Shown: positions 26,041 to 38,619 of the stretch, piece after piece | Layout: each line of letters begins with the position of its first letter | Numbering within the stretch: the first letter of the stretch is position 1 | Assembly (NCBI GenBank): GCA_013397865.1 | Contig: VZTI01001048.1 | Coordinates: 2,643,125 to 2,707,124, forward strand | DNA length: 64,000 bases | Reading direction: 5' to 3' | From: Struthidea cinerea | Taxonomy: Eukaryota > Chordata > Aves > Passeriformes > Corcoracidae | The notes under the pieces: model-generated | What the model was told of the DNA's origin: nothing | Databases searched by the model: none | Seen by the model: only the letters and a program-made list of their open reading frames with translations | Program-made: the position numbers and the translations under genes

Positions 26041-27240
26041 CAAGTGGGCAAGTGAACCCAAAACTGGATGGGACCTAGTTGTGATGCATTTAATTGCTTT
26101 TTCTAAGCTAAGGCCTCTCCCACAGTCCTATCCCTTGAGGACAACCATTGGCTACTCAGGCAAATTGTCCCCTAGCAGCAGGAGTTTCCCCACCTCTCCA
26201 GAGAGCCACCTGCAGCCCAGTGGTGGCAGTTTTCTCTCCCCTGACTGGCTGTCAAGGGAGATCTCCTCAGAGACAGAGCTTCCCTCCATCTTCTAAAGGG
26301 GTTCCTGCTTAGAGACTGTAATGTAGGCGGTCTCCAACACCCCATGCGTGCTAGCTGGCCTCTGCACGTGCTGCACGTTAGGACTCTCAGCACGTGGCGT
26401 ACAGCTCCTCTAGTAATTTTCCACCTGCTCGTAGAAAATGGATTCTTAACCCACAGTTCGAGAAATAAAATCGGACAATGTTGAGGCAAAAATAAAAATT
26501 GAATTGGCTCCTCACACATTGTAACAACAGTAAGAGCAGTGAAAACTGTGACCACCCCACCTGGTCTTGACAATGGTAATGGAGGGAAACTTGATCTGGC
26601 TGTAGACACCTAGAATAGGTTTGCAAAGACAACAGCTATTCCAATCCCTGCTATAGTATATATGTATACAAACATTAGGTATTCCAAAGAGAAAAAGAAA
26701 TTATGTGACTTAATTTAAGGCTAAAATTACCTTTGTCAGGCTTGCAGTACAATGACAACCAGGTGATTGTTTCTTAAATTACTATAATCAGGATTCTTAA
26801 GGATAACAAGATTGCCTTAGCTGTTAATATAATTCTTGTCCTTGTTGCCAGTAGTATATTCCTTGGCAGAATTCTTGTTTACACCTGAGAGCCAGGGTGT
26901 TTAACCCCCTGCATAGCTATTAGCCAGGAGAGCCATACAGCCCTGCTGAAGCAGTTCTTTTAGCTATTTTCTTGTTAGTGTTTAGACTCAACTTATCCTC
27001 ACTGCTCTGTCCACAGAATTCCCTGAAACTGATATTTTGACACTATATCAGACAGAAAGTGGAGGTCTAACTTAGCTTCTCCCTCTCTCCTGTTTGAATA
27101 ATAAACTGGTCTCTAGTTCCTCCGAGGTAGGGCTGCCTCCGCTTGTAACTGGAGGTGACAGGTACTCTCTAGCAGATGGGCTGTCTTGTAATCTTTTTCT
27201 TTATTCACAGCAACTCTGTCTCTTCCTCCTGTTCAGAGTA
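26041..27240 (+). other. Right flank of island, possible LTR-like end, unclassified
   Basis: About 1.2 kb of mixed composition. Near its end a pyrimidine-rich stretch leads to AATAATAAACTGG (27098-27110), then a GC-richer CCTCCGAGGTAGGG and a T-rich stretch with TTCTTTATTCACAG. A polyadenylation signal followed by a short GC-rich then T-rich tail resembles the R-U5 part of a retroviral LTR. I cannot place the TG..CA ends, a primer-binding site or internal viral sequence, so this is only a possibility. No coding sequence is recognised. Confidence 0.25.
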
Positions 27241-30200
27241 TTTACTCTTGTTGGTAGCATGTAAACAGTTAGCTATGCCTTAGACAGTTCAAAGATGTGC
27301 TGTGTGGGTGAATTAGTTGTTGCAGGATGCCTGTCTGCCTTCATACACACACCTCTTTCAAACACTGCCATTTTCAGATTTCTGCCCAATTAACTGACGA
27401 TGATGGAGCCCAGTCCTGAGCTCCTTGCCCAGAGGAAACTTCCCCTGAATTCAGGAAAGGCAGAAAGCTGATAATCACTCTGAAGATGCCACAATTTCTC
27501 CACCCTAAAATGCTGCATTCAAAATATTTAGTACACTTGCAAAACATATACATTCTTATCTAAATACAAAGCAGTCAATTTAATTCCTTTCATAACACTT
27601 GTGTTTCTCGAGGAGTTGGAAGGAATTCAGGTTTTTTTACATATAAAAATTACACAGAATTTTTTCTTAAACACATATATTCTAAGAAACTAGGGCAGCA
27701 CTGACAAACGGGACAGCTTCTGCAAACTACTGATGTCTCATGACATGTTCACTAATATTTCATAATGGCTTTTTTCCTTGCCTGTCTGCTGTAGAAGAAC
27801 TGCTGATTTGTCTTTACTCACAGACAATGCAGTGGAGCCAAGTTTCATATTTGGTGCAATCACATGAGGACTGCACTTGATTGCTGATATCTTGGCAAAT
27901 GGGTTTTGTATTTCAATACTAACAACGCTCAACTCATCTTTTGGGAAAACTAATTCCCTGTGTAATGAAGCTTCCCTCCACATAAACATACACTCTTGCA
28001 TGTTTATGAAATGCTCCTTTTAAAATTTTTCTTAATGCATGTGAAATTTTCAAATCTGTCCAATTGCACCAACCTCTGCTTTTGGTGCAAATCCCCATGA
28101 ACCTTCCCAGGGATTCTGTTTTTAACTGTATTTAATGTACCACTCTTTTTTTATTAAAATGCAACTCAGTTTTCAAAAATAAGTATGCAAATTAATTTTA
28201 AAAGCTGCTATTCAGTCCTTCAAAGAGATGTTCTGTAGATACCTAAAGTTATACCAGCATGGGAACACAGCACTTGCTGTGCAAAATGCAACACCCGTTA
28301 AATGAGTAATAAATCAGGAGCCATCTCATACATTAGGGGCACAAGAGAAGAAATTTTCCTATACATTATAGCACCTACATTTACTCTGATTTTTTTAGAA
28401 GGTTATGTCAAGTTTACAAATTTTATCTAAATTTGTAATTCTGCCCTACTGTTGCTGGCTAATTAATAAATAAAAATGTAATAGATAAAAGTCACTAGAC
28501 ATGTTATGCATGTTTTACTGGTTAACTTTCTTAGGTAGTATCATAAGCTTCTACTTCATCCTTGGGTATTTCCTAGTGAAACTATTTTAACTTGTGTTCG
28601 GGGTTTTCATTCCCTGGGTGATGCCACTAAAGGCCTGTGCCTCCATGGCAGTTTGGCAGGTCAATTTATTAATAAAGACTTCTGTGGAAAGACTGAGTGG
28701 GACTTGAGCATAAGTCAAGCAAAATCACACATTCTTTAAAGAAACTCTTGCCGAAGGCATGTTGCACTATACACCCATCCAGAGTAATTGTTGAAGATAA
28801 GATTTGCCCAAAAGTCCTCATTTTACAAATGGTAGGACATGCAGGCAACAAAATAACTCACTCTTAAATGTCTTTGTGAACCCATGCCTGAGCAATGACA
28901 TATTTGTACAAAAACAGATCAGCATTGACAGTACATCATCCCTAGTATTATGCTGGAATATTCATTAATTAATAGCTCAGAATTCTTTAGCAAGCAGTAA
29001 GATACTCCTTCGCAATCTATGAAGAACTGACTGGTCTCCATCTTTCTTGAGAGATCTTTGAAAAGCAAATCAAGACTTGAAACATTATGGTGTTGCAATT
29101 TTAATATGTGTGATTTACATTCTTGTTGAAAAGGTTGAACTAAAGCTGTAGCCAGACTCAGCATGTGTGCCATGGTCTCCAGAAGCATGTTATAAATGCA
29201 ATCTAAAATCAATAGCAAGAAACAATTACAGCATCTGAATACCATTTGGGTGAAATAAGCTGATGCTGGTGAAGCAACCAGCAAATGTATGTCAATACCT
29301 GCAACAAAGTATTCCACAGCGTTTGCACAAAGAGGGGTTGAGTAAATATCAATAAAGCAACTCCTACTACAAACAGTAAAAATGATAAAATCAATATTAT
29401 AAAATAAAAAAGTTAGCACACAGATGAACACTGTGATGTAGATAGTGCTGTGTTAGGAGTGTTGCTAAGTTCCTGGATCTCAATCAAGGAACAGACAATG
29501 GCTGCATTTGTCCAGTGCTCTGATTAATCAAGAAATCAAAGCATACAATAAATGGTATGCAAACATTAGACCATAGACATTCATATGAAAATGTATTTAT
29601 CTCCTACAGCAGAAGGAATCACATATCTACTGCACCTTCTAATCCTGTGCACTGTCAAGAATCCATCTAACTAGCCCACAACATGCCAGCTCTGTCTGCT
29701 TAATGGGACGACCCTGAAGGACTTCACATTTGTCCATAGAAAAGGCTTGAGTAAGAAAAAATAACCCATTATTGCAAAACATTTATATTAAAGCATCAAA
29801 TCCCAGTAAATTCTTTAAAGACCCAGCAACTAAAGGAGTAAAACTGTGAGTGACAGCCCATCTGCAAGATGCTGTCTGTAGCTCTGACCTGCATTTAAAA
29901 CAGGGCTGCTTAGCCTTTAGAGCACCTAAAGTTGGCTCTGTTGTTTGCATTTCATAGAAACTACTTTTGAAAGTAAACAAGAACCTTTAGTGAATTATTT
30001 AGCATACAAATAAACCAGCAAAGAAGCCTAAGTAGGCCAATATGAACTAACTGGATTGAAATATTCATCTGTAAATAACTTTTCAATCTGCTGCTTTCAC
30101 GTACAAATACTACATGGAACATTAGACACAACTAGCTTCTAGGGATATTTAGGCTCACTGGAGAGCAATTTTTATGTCTACTGGCATCTGTGGGTAGTGA

Positions 30201-30339
30201 TATGGACTGACTGTTAATATAACCAACATAAAATTTATGTGAACACTCACTGCAATAGCAACACACTGTCAGACAGCTGGTGGTTGATGCGTAGCACATG
30301 CGGATTTTATACGCACTGTGTAAACTAACCTTTGCAAAA

Positions 30340-30560
30340 AAGATTTAGCAGGTTTATTAGTTTAGGAAATCGCTATAATTAAGGATAATTCATAATGGCC
30401 GCTTATCCGTTCTATAGCAATAGCTGCTTTAATTTAGACTCTGTTTCTTTGAGCCGTAAATAAGTGTGCTGATATCTTCTGCACAGATGTGGCATTCAAC
30501 CTGTTCAAGTTGGTTGAGTTCTGCTTGTGTTTTAATGTAAAAAAATAGTAGATAAGCCCA
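30340..30560. other. Candidate conserved non-coding element
   Basis: About 220 bp free of repeats, with dense homeodomain or POU-like words. TATAATTAAGGATAATTCAT occurs around 30374-30393 and is followed at once by AATGGCCGCTTATCCG, which holds two CpGs in a CpG-poor setting. Further AT-rich words continue to GTTTTAATGTAA near 30529. The texture is that of a developmental enhancer, but conservation is not shown here. Confidence 0.25.
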
Positions 30561-33500
30561 TAAAAGGCACTTTGCTTGAAATAAATTAGCAAAAAATGCA
30601 GCTTGAAAGTTCTGAAACTCTACTAGCAGCTCCTTTTAGGGAGGAGAGGGTAGAACTCAGAAATTTTCCACAAAAAAGGAGGGAACTACGTGGTCAGAGA
30701 TCTGACCTGAGATAGAATACCAGATTTGCATAATTAATCATTGGAAAAAGAGATATGTCTGTGACCTACGTGTATTATTTACAATCTATTCAGTTCGTAA
30801 TGGAGGGTTTGACCTCTGTGAGCCCTTCTCATAACACTGTGACTTTCCTGCTTCTGTGCACAACTCCAGTCTTCTCTGCAGCAGAACATGCGTGGTGTCT
30901 CCTAACTTCAATTCCTATTAAAAATTCCTGCAAAATAATTCCTTGTGTCCACATTGCGTATTTAGTGCACAGCACTCTTCCTGAATTGTCAGCCACCCCA
31001 TGTCCTACTGGCTTGGAAGCACTGTGGGTCTCTTACCAAACCCCCATAAATCCAGCTTTCCTTCCATTCCCTGCCCTTGGTCAGGCATTCTTAGTAGAAA
31101 CATTTCACAGACAACTACTTTACTAATCAGGAACTACAGTAAGGCCTATAGTAACCACAAAGGCCCACAGTAACCAACATCTCAAATTTGCTGATTTTAC
31201 AAAAAAAAAAAAAAAAATCTGCTACACTTGTCACTTGTGACCCCATTGGTACCTTCTGTGGACAATGACTATAGACCCACCCAATTAAAAAATTATGATT
31301 TGAGGTGTCTTTCAGAAGATGCTTAAGATGGTTGATAAAGCAGCTTGAAGCATCAAATGATCAGCAAGTTTAGAAACAAATATGATCCAGATTCTCCTGA
31401 TACCAATTTATGCTTCTTCCTTTCTGGAAGAACCCTAGATTAGCATGGACGGTAAAAAATTTGGATACTGAGCTCTGCAGCAGACGACTAAGCACAACAG
31501 CTCAAGGCATTATTTCCTTGTGTATAGAGGCAAAAGTGTGGAGTGCTATGGAAATCTATCTAGTCTTGTAAGTCTCCTGCCACAAAATTACTAACACATT
31601 GTCTTTCTAGGGAACTGTGCAACCTACCTTTTTTTTTCCATTTAGATTTTATAGTAACTTTGGAAGTGACATTAAACAATATAAATTCACAGAGCGTCAT
31701 GGCAGTCAGTGGAGCACAGTAAACATTCCCTAGCTGGGATCAAGTCAGTCAAAGATGAGATGCTTTTCCTGAATTGTACTGTTTTCCTATCAGCCCAACT
31801 TACATTGTGCCTGAAGAATGTGTACCAGCCAACGCACTGGACCTACGAGTTGAGTATGGATCTTTGCTAAAAAGAAGATACACCTTTTTTTTTAAAGAAG
31901 AAAATACAAAAGTAGAAGTAATCTGTTGCAATCACCAAGAAAATACAGAAAAAAATCACAGTTAACAAAGAGAGATGTAGCAATCACCATACATACTGAA
32001 TTTCAGGTTCTCTAAGCCTATCATTTTCAATCTCTTGATGACAAATAACCATACCATTCTACTAATTTCCAGTCCAGTCTGAAGAGGTATTCATTGTGAG
32101 ATTCAGACTTCAGTGGTAAAAAGATCTTGGCTAAGCAGTATGTTCCCAATCCATTGAATTATTACATTCAGTTTTTTTCATGAGTGTATGGAATACAGTA
32201 TTAAAAACATCTTCCAATACCCTTTGCAAATCCATGCGGTAGCAAGGCACAACTACTGCTTTAACACCGTTCAAACCATAAACACTGCAGTAATTATGTA
32301 CCTTCTGGGGAGAGGCACTACAAAAAGAGAAGGAAACTGTGAAACAAACTCTTTTTTAAGGCATTCCTAGGCAGTGACAGGAAACAACTGAATTTTCCTT
32401 ACCCCATTCAGAGCCAAGATTAGAAGGGAAATAGGAGAGATGACCTCCAAAGCTGGAAGTTCTGCTGTCAATGCAAGACACCTTTTGGCAGTATCCTCTT
32501 GCTCTCTGGGTTCTGACTAATATGTTTCAAATGAGATAAAAGCTCCTGCATTAGCATTCAGTTCAACCAACAAGAGCAATTGACTATAGAATGGAATTGC
32601 TTTGCCAATGGCATATTGCACATAAGCTGAGTGAAACCGCAAATCCCCATGCCAGAGGAAATTCTGAAATTTCCATTGCTTTTTTATATATTGCATTTAT
32701 TTTATCAAATAATGGCCAAATAATTCCAAATTGCAAAACTCCCTCTGATTCGTAGAACTGAGCTGAAACACTTGGTTTTTAGTCAGCAGAACACTGGGCT
32801 GTTTTCTTTGTGGTGATGTTCAGCTTGATGGGGCTTGTGGCAGGTGAGCCTGACGTTCACGTTCCCACTATAGTTGACATCCCTTGTGGGATGAGTTGAC
32901 ATCTCCCATAATTTATTCAGCAGTCATTTAACTCCTACAGGCCATTACACAGCTTTATCTCACAAAGTCCAAAATGCATCAAAGATACAGTATTTTTGCC
33001 AAGAAGCTGAACAAACTGAACAAAATGGAAGTTTGATCTACCCTTCTAGAAGGTGATTTCAAGTGCCACAAAATTAAATTTTTTTGAATAATCAAAAACC
33101 TGAACTTTAGATCAAAGTCATACAAAATTAAGCAGCTTTTGTTTTAATAAAACAGAGACATTTATCACAGGAAGCCTTAGCTTTGTAAAAATTGCACTTT
33201 TTGGTGAAGAAGTATTTGATCTTAATTTTAATTAGCTCAAATAATTGTAACTCAGCAAAAATATGATAAAACGGTAAGTTAGATACTGCTGTGCTAATTC
33301 TTACCACAAAAATTCCAGAGTATTTGCTGCATCTTTATTAAATAATTCCTATACTTGAATAAGACATGAATCTTGATTTCTTTAAAAAGGCTTTACTGTT
33401 CAAGATTGCAATAGAAATGCAAACCCTACCTGCTCAAAAATAGAACCTGAAACCACATTAGAAATGGTCTTAAAGAAGCTGAAAATGTGTATTTGGGGGT

Positions 33501-34176
33501 CAGGCCAAGCCTGAATAGGGGGGATGACACCATTTCATCAACAGTTGAGAGATTAATGTCTGCTTAACCCAAATTTATAAATTCCTTTTTCTCCTGAGAC
33601 ATTTCTTACAGTAAAACTGTTCTCTAGGTACTCCAGATTGCTGTAACAACCAGAAAAAATCAGAAAAAAAGTCTCACACTAGGCTGAAGTGGCTACACAT
33701 GATTCTTAACAAAGGCAGAACTTGTTATAGCCTTGGACAAGAAGGAAGAATGGAAAGAAAAAGGACCACTTGTCCAGGCTGGTAGTGCACAAGAGAAGGC
33801 CTGCAAGCAACGGAAGGCTTGTCTGAACAGGTACTCTACCACAAGGCGTGGGCAAAAGGAAAGAAAAGAACAAAACCAAAAGAAAAGGATAAAACAGTGC
33901 AGGAATGTAAGGGGGAAGATGCAGCAGGTACAGATATTTTGACTTAGGACTAAAAAGCATTCTGCAATGAGGAACTAGAGATGGGGCAGGGGGCAAGGGA
34001 GAAAATAGGTTTTAAAGTCTCTTTATTAGGGTTTGCTATTTTGGTGTATTAGGTTTATTTTATCTGTGCTTCAAATAAAATACAGCAATGGAGAAGCCAG
34101 CTAGGTGTTTGCTAAATAGTTTGAAAGTGCTGATAATGATGACCAGTGTATCTTACTGCACAAAAGCTCGTTATGT

Positions 34177-34204
34177 GACTTGTCATTACTGACTTGTCAT
34201 TACT
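34177..34204 (+). repeat. 14-bp tandem duplication
   Basis: GACTTGTCATTACT occurs twice, exactly and without a gap. This is a small recent duplication, probably replication slippage, with no apparent function. Confidence 0.9.
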
Positions 34205-35367
34205 GGGACTGATTCCCGAGTTAACCCAAACTCTTATTCTTCAGCATCTCCAGAGGAGGGCATTATCAAGAGAATAAAATGGTCATGCCTGAGCAGCTCA
34301 AGAAAAGGGTGACTGGAAGAAAGTTAGTGCAGATCAGGTGGGGAGGAGGCCAAATGCACCACGACTCACCTTGCACAAACCATCCAGGCAGTCTGTGCCC
34401 AACACTATGCCAAAGAGGCAAAGAATAAAAAAGAAACTGGTAGTGTATGAAATAAATAATTCAATGGGATGTGCATGAGATATGTGGAAGTGCTCAGCAA
34501 AGAGGTTGGGATTGGCAGCCCATCGCACCCTGCTGAGCTCCAGCTCAGCACCGCACGGGACTGAAGGGAGCAGGCACCTCCTCAGAGCCCTGCAGACCCT
34601 GCTCAAAAGCTGCCACTATGGAAAGGAACTGAGGACACAACAAGGAACTTCCAGATTGGAAGAAAAAAAGAAAACACGTGGAAAAAAAAATACTCGTGAG
34701 CATGTGGGATGTAAGGAAATGTATGGTTGACAGGTTCTTTTAGTCCCTCCTCCAGGGATTGAAATTACTTCAGAGACTGCCTATAAAGGCAAGTTCCTTA
34801 AAAGTGAAAGCCAGTGGCCAGACTGAGAAGAAAAGGAGAAAAGCAGAGATTATAAAGTAAACAAAATAGAAACTCAAGCACATCATCTGTCTTTGGTTGT
34901 AACTCACTTGTTTCCTGAGAAATAAACTTCAAATTATCAAACACGAATAAGGAAACAGAAGTCACAAAAGAGGGACTGAATTCAGAAGTGGTCTTCAAGG
35001 TTAGATTACATCCCTTTGTCTTAAACAAACAAACCAAAAAAGCAATAAAACTACCATTAGCTTTCTATAAAATATTTTTTAAACTGCAAATCACTTTTGT
35101 TGTTTTTTTTAACATAAAGAAATGCATTTACAGTAGGACTTAACACAGTTTTGAACATAACAAACAGCAAACAGTTTGGCACTGATTTTTAGCACTTATG
35201 GTTGACTGCAACAGCTAAAGTACAGTATTTTTAAAAGCAGATTGCATTTCTTAAGTCACAAGTTTCTTCATTGGATTTGCAGATGGGGACCTCTATTGGT
35301 ATAAAATAATTACTAAAAAAAAATGACACCTGGAAACAGACCCATTGGCTCCCACAAAAATCACATT

Positions 35368-35471
35368 GGCCAAATTCTCATTTTCATTACACCAATGTTA
35401 ACATACACTCATTTCAATTACAATTGCAGGAATTAGCCCAATCAAATGCAATTAATACAAGAATTTGGTCC
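35368..35471. mobile_element. Ancient palindromic element with terminal inverted repeats
   Basis: The stretch opens with GGCCAAATTCTC and closes with AAGAATTTGGTCC, near-exact reverse complements about 104 bp apart. Inside are CATTACACCAATGTTAA and ACTCATTTCAATTAC. This layout matches, from memory, an old palindromic sauropsid repeat with GGCCAAATTCT ends and TTACACCAGTGTAA blocks around a central inverted pair. It probably derives from a non-autonomous DNA transposon, but I cannot name the family. It is the best copy in the window; weaker relics lie at 12350-12422, 38116-38156 and 54767-54830. Confidence 0.6.
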
Positions 35472-36771
35472 AATTGTGAAACACATCAAGTATTCTTAAG
35501 GTAAAAAAAAAAAAACAACCCTGCAAAGAAGAACTAATATACTTTGAGGTTAACCTTCTTATAGTTACGCCTGGGGGCCCTTCTGTGCATGTGCCTTATG
35601 TGTATTTTTACTACAACCTCCGTGTAACCACGCAGCGTTCTGGCTTTGGACTGACATATCTCTGTGTTGGGCAGGATTTTCAATCCTTCATGACTATCTA
35701 TTTGTCACTGCAGGTGAGTGGTAGCACTCAGGCTGATCCCCAGCCACTTTCACAGTTACTTATCTGTCTTTATGGATTCTTCCTGTGTGTCAAGTTGGTG
35801 CATAACAGCATTACTGTCAGGGTGACAAAATTGTCCCCAGAGTGTCACAAATGATTCCCCGGCCTTATGGCTGCAAGCAGGTAGTAACACATCGACACTG
35901 CCTTCCTCAGCTCATCTTTCTCCAGCCCTGCCACCCGCCCGTTATTCTGCACTCATGTGCACACGTTCCCCGCTACGGATGTAAACCTCAGCTAAGAATT
36001 AAGATAGTTCTAATTTTGGTACTTTAAAATTACCACCAAAAAAAGAGAGCAGTTTTCTTTCAAGGTGAAATATTTTTCTCTGAAAAGTCTGTTCATTTGC
36101 TTATTAAATAATAGAGTTTTGGGGGAAGAATACACTGCAGAATTCCTATTTTCTAAATACAGAAACCATGGTTACAAATTCAAAATAGTGGCTAAAAATC
36201 TGCACACATTGATTTTTGCTGAATTCTATATGCCATCCATGCTCTTAGTTTTTTCATGTGTGTCTATCAATGAAAGCCTGGGGTTTTTTTCCTACAATTC
36301 TGTTGCATTTTTTACTTAATTGTATTTTGCATGCAGTAACACCTTCTTTAAAATAACATTTTCTCCAGTTCAACACTGGATGCTTATCTATGATAAATTT
36401 AAAATTTCATTTGACAAGTGCTGGTTTAAAAACTTTTTTCCCCCCCTTATAATGTAAAATCATTCCAAGGAGAAAAAAAAAAAATCGATCAAAGCAGAAC
36501 AATTTATCTATTATTTGAAGAAGGCTGAGAATCTTGATAAATACAGAGATAAAGAATGCTTCAGCAGCAAAGCTTGTTCAATAATCTAAAAACTACTTCA
36601 TGGTCACATAGTACTATCTAAGATTTCAGTGATTCTTACATGAACCCGGTTTTATGCAAAAAAGTTCTGCTTTGCTTAAGTCTACTGTACTTCAATTCTT
36701 CAAAACATCCTCAAGACAAGTGTTTCCAGACACTGACAGTGGACAGGACTCTGTGAAGGAAAGTTCCTGTG

Positions 36772-36860
36772 TTCTTGTCCCTTCATCACCTTGCTGTATC
36801 AGCTCATCTCTCTGTGCCTCAGTTTCCCCGGCTGTGAACTGAAGATAGTTACACCCAATT
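36772..36860 (+). mobile_element. MIR-type SINE fragment
   Basis: The words CTCTCTGTGCCTCAGTTTCC, then a CTGTGAACTGAAGATAGT-like continuation, follow the middle of the MIR SINE. In that element a tRNA-derived head is followed by a conserved core with CTCTGAGCCTCAGTTTCCTC and CTGTAAAATGGGGATAAT. About 90 bp remain. MIR elements are ancient and rare in birds. This copy keeps the core well, so it is either a preserved relic or a close relative of MIR. The 171-codon minus-strand frame (37207-36692) that crosses it is therefore not a gene. Confidence 0.7.
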
Positions 36861-37639
36861 TTCCTATAAAAATGCCAAACAAATTGCAGAGTAGCAAAAC
36901 CAGTCAACATTAAAAGTACATTGAGATAAAACAAAAGCCTTTTGTTTGGAAGATGAACCTTTAGAGAACGACCCAGGGTGCCTGTGTGTGTGAAATGCAT
37001 GGTCAGGCACTGCTGCCTTGAGAAATGCAGCTGGACCAAGGGTACCTGAACCTCGCTGACACTGGCACGACCGAGGACAGGAGTGTTCCAGAAAACACGT
37101 GTTTGGGTGTCCGTGCACACCCTCCCCACCCCTCGGACCATTTGTCCTTCACCTGACAAATACTCATTGTCTGAGCTCTCAGATAGGTTCAATATGATTT
37201 CTGACACTGGAAAAACAAAGCTAAAAGCAATTTAGAAATACCTGCCCATGAAGTCAAAAGGCAAAATATCTAAAGCTTCTCCTAGAATCTCTGACCTCAG
37301 AGGCTGACATGGTTTGATGGGAAATCTAATGTAATAGTCTGAGAAAGCCAAAAGGCCTATTGTCAGCAATGAAGTCTGAAAGTTAGCAGAATTAATATAA
37401 CTGTACAATGGAAGTGCCCTCGAGGGACAAGGCTGCAGAACCAGGGCAGAGGGAAAAATGACTTTTGAAGTCATTTCACTATGACATTCTGTCATCACTG
37501 CTAAACGGAAATAAAAAATCATCTGAATCACCACATGCTTCAGCGTGTGTCCCTTCCTTATCTAATATAAAGTAATAACACTGACGTCCTGTGCCCCACC
37601 TAAGCTGGGAAGGGGCTCTGCAGGGACTTTGGGAGCTCC

Positions 37640-37960
37640 ATTTTGAATTGCTAAATGCAATAAGAATAAATGCAAGTGGGAGTCTGTTTAGCAGAGAATG
37701 ATGTCTGGTCTGTAGCCCATCAAAGCCCAATAAATCTCAATGCTTCAACAAGAGATGAAAATGGTTATCTCATCATTTCAGTGCCAGGGTGAAATTTTCT
37801 CTGAGCCAGAGCATTTTTACAGATGATTTATGTCTGGGAAGGGTAGCTGTTTAAGAAAATGGCAGATAATGATAAATAGAAAGCAAATAGAAACAGCAGC
37901 AAGGGAGTGGTTCTTAGTTGCAGCAGCGGAATAAACAATATACTTACATAAAGTGTATGT
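37640..37960. other. Candidate conserved non-coding element
   Basis: The stretch is repeat-free, with words such as CCAATAAATCTCAATGC, CAGATAATGATAAATAG (two GATA cores close together near 37864-37876) and GCAGCGGAATAAACAATATAC. It has no open frame of note. It resembles enhancer sequence, and this is a judgement from texture only. Confidence 0.2.
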
Positions 37961-38115
37961 CACATATAAGTGCCATTATTCTAAATCCTATGAGTTATAT
38001 GTTACTTGGAACATCACATAAAAGACCTGGTAATATGATTTACAGGATAGGAAATTTAACATGTACGCAAGGCAAATAAGTATCAAAATTCTTCTTTCTG
38101 TTACATCTCTGTTAA

Positions 38116-38156
38116 TCCCACTTCACTGAAATTACTCTGGATTTACAATTGTATAA
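38116..38156 (+). mobile_element. Short relic of ancient palindromic element
   Basis: CCCACTTCACTGAAATTACTC then TGGATTTACAATTGTATAA parallels the CCATTGAAGTTACTCTGGATTTACACCAGTGTAA-like half of the element at 35368-35471. Only about 40 bp are left, with no clear ends, so the assignment is tentative. Confidence 0.4.
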
Positions 38157-38619
38157 TAAACAAGACGTGTCTATGTGTTCACTGGGTTTAACACATGATT
38201 ATATTAAAAGGAGAGGGATCAGAAGATGGGCTAATTTTGATGTTGTTACAAATTTATTTTTAACCACAATACTATATTGTCTGTGGGCTAAAATACAAAT
38301 ACTTTAAAAGAAAAAGGAACGGCTGATACATACGCTATCTGGACATGTTTTTAATAAAGTCATCTGAAAACAGAACTTATTTTTCCCTTAAGATCTGGGT
38401 TTGGATGACATGATAAAACAAATATTCATAGAGTTAATGATGAGAAGAAAATGTAGCAAAAAGCAAACAAAGCTGCCTGTTTGAGCTTTTTGAATTAGAG
38501 ATACTGCACACAATGTCAAATTGGAGATGGAGATTTGAGGTCAGGGTGCTCGGTTTCAGTTTCTTTTTCTTTTTCTGCATTTTTCCTGTGGCTGTACACA
38601 AAGGAAAAAAAAATCTAAT

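Larger units (their letters stand above)
27241..35367. other. AT-rich non-coding DNA, no gene recognised
   Basis: Eight kilobases of AT-rich DNA. The longest frame is 170 codons on minus (29431-28919). It is cysteine- and leucine-rich with no recognised motif and is discussed as a finding. A run of seventeen A bases lies at 31201-31217, and a 14-bp tandem duplication at 34177-34204. A perfect 9-bp hairpin (34531-34550) lies in a small GC-rich patch. A conserved-element-like stretch at 30340-30560 is listed separately. Confidence 0.55.

Noticed and set aside
25442..26051. Overlapping minus-strand frames of 187 and 134 codons plus a plus-strand frame with Asn-Pro repeats
   Set aside because: They are translations of the CCCTAA array, satellite units and G-rich minisatellite. 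The repeats lack stop codons, so long frames arise without coding function.
31438..31448. GATTAGCATGG, identical to a piece of U6 snRNA
   Set aside because: The identity ends after about eleven bases and no other U6 segment is present.
36692..37207. 171-codon minus-strand frame
   Set aside because: It runs antisense through a MIR-type SINE fragment and has no recognised domain.
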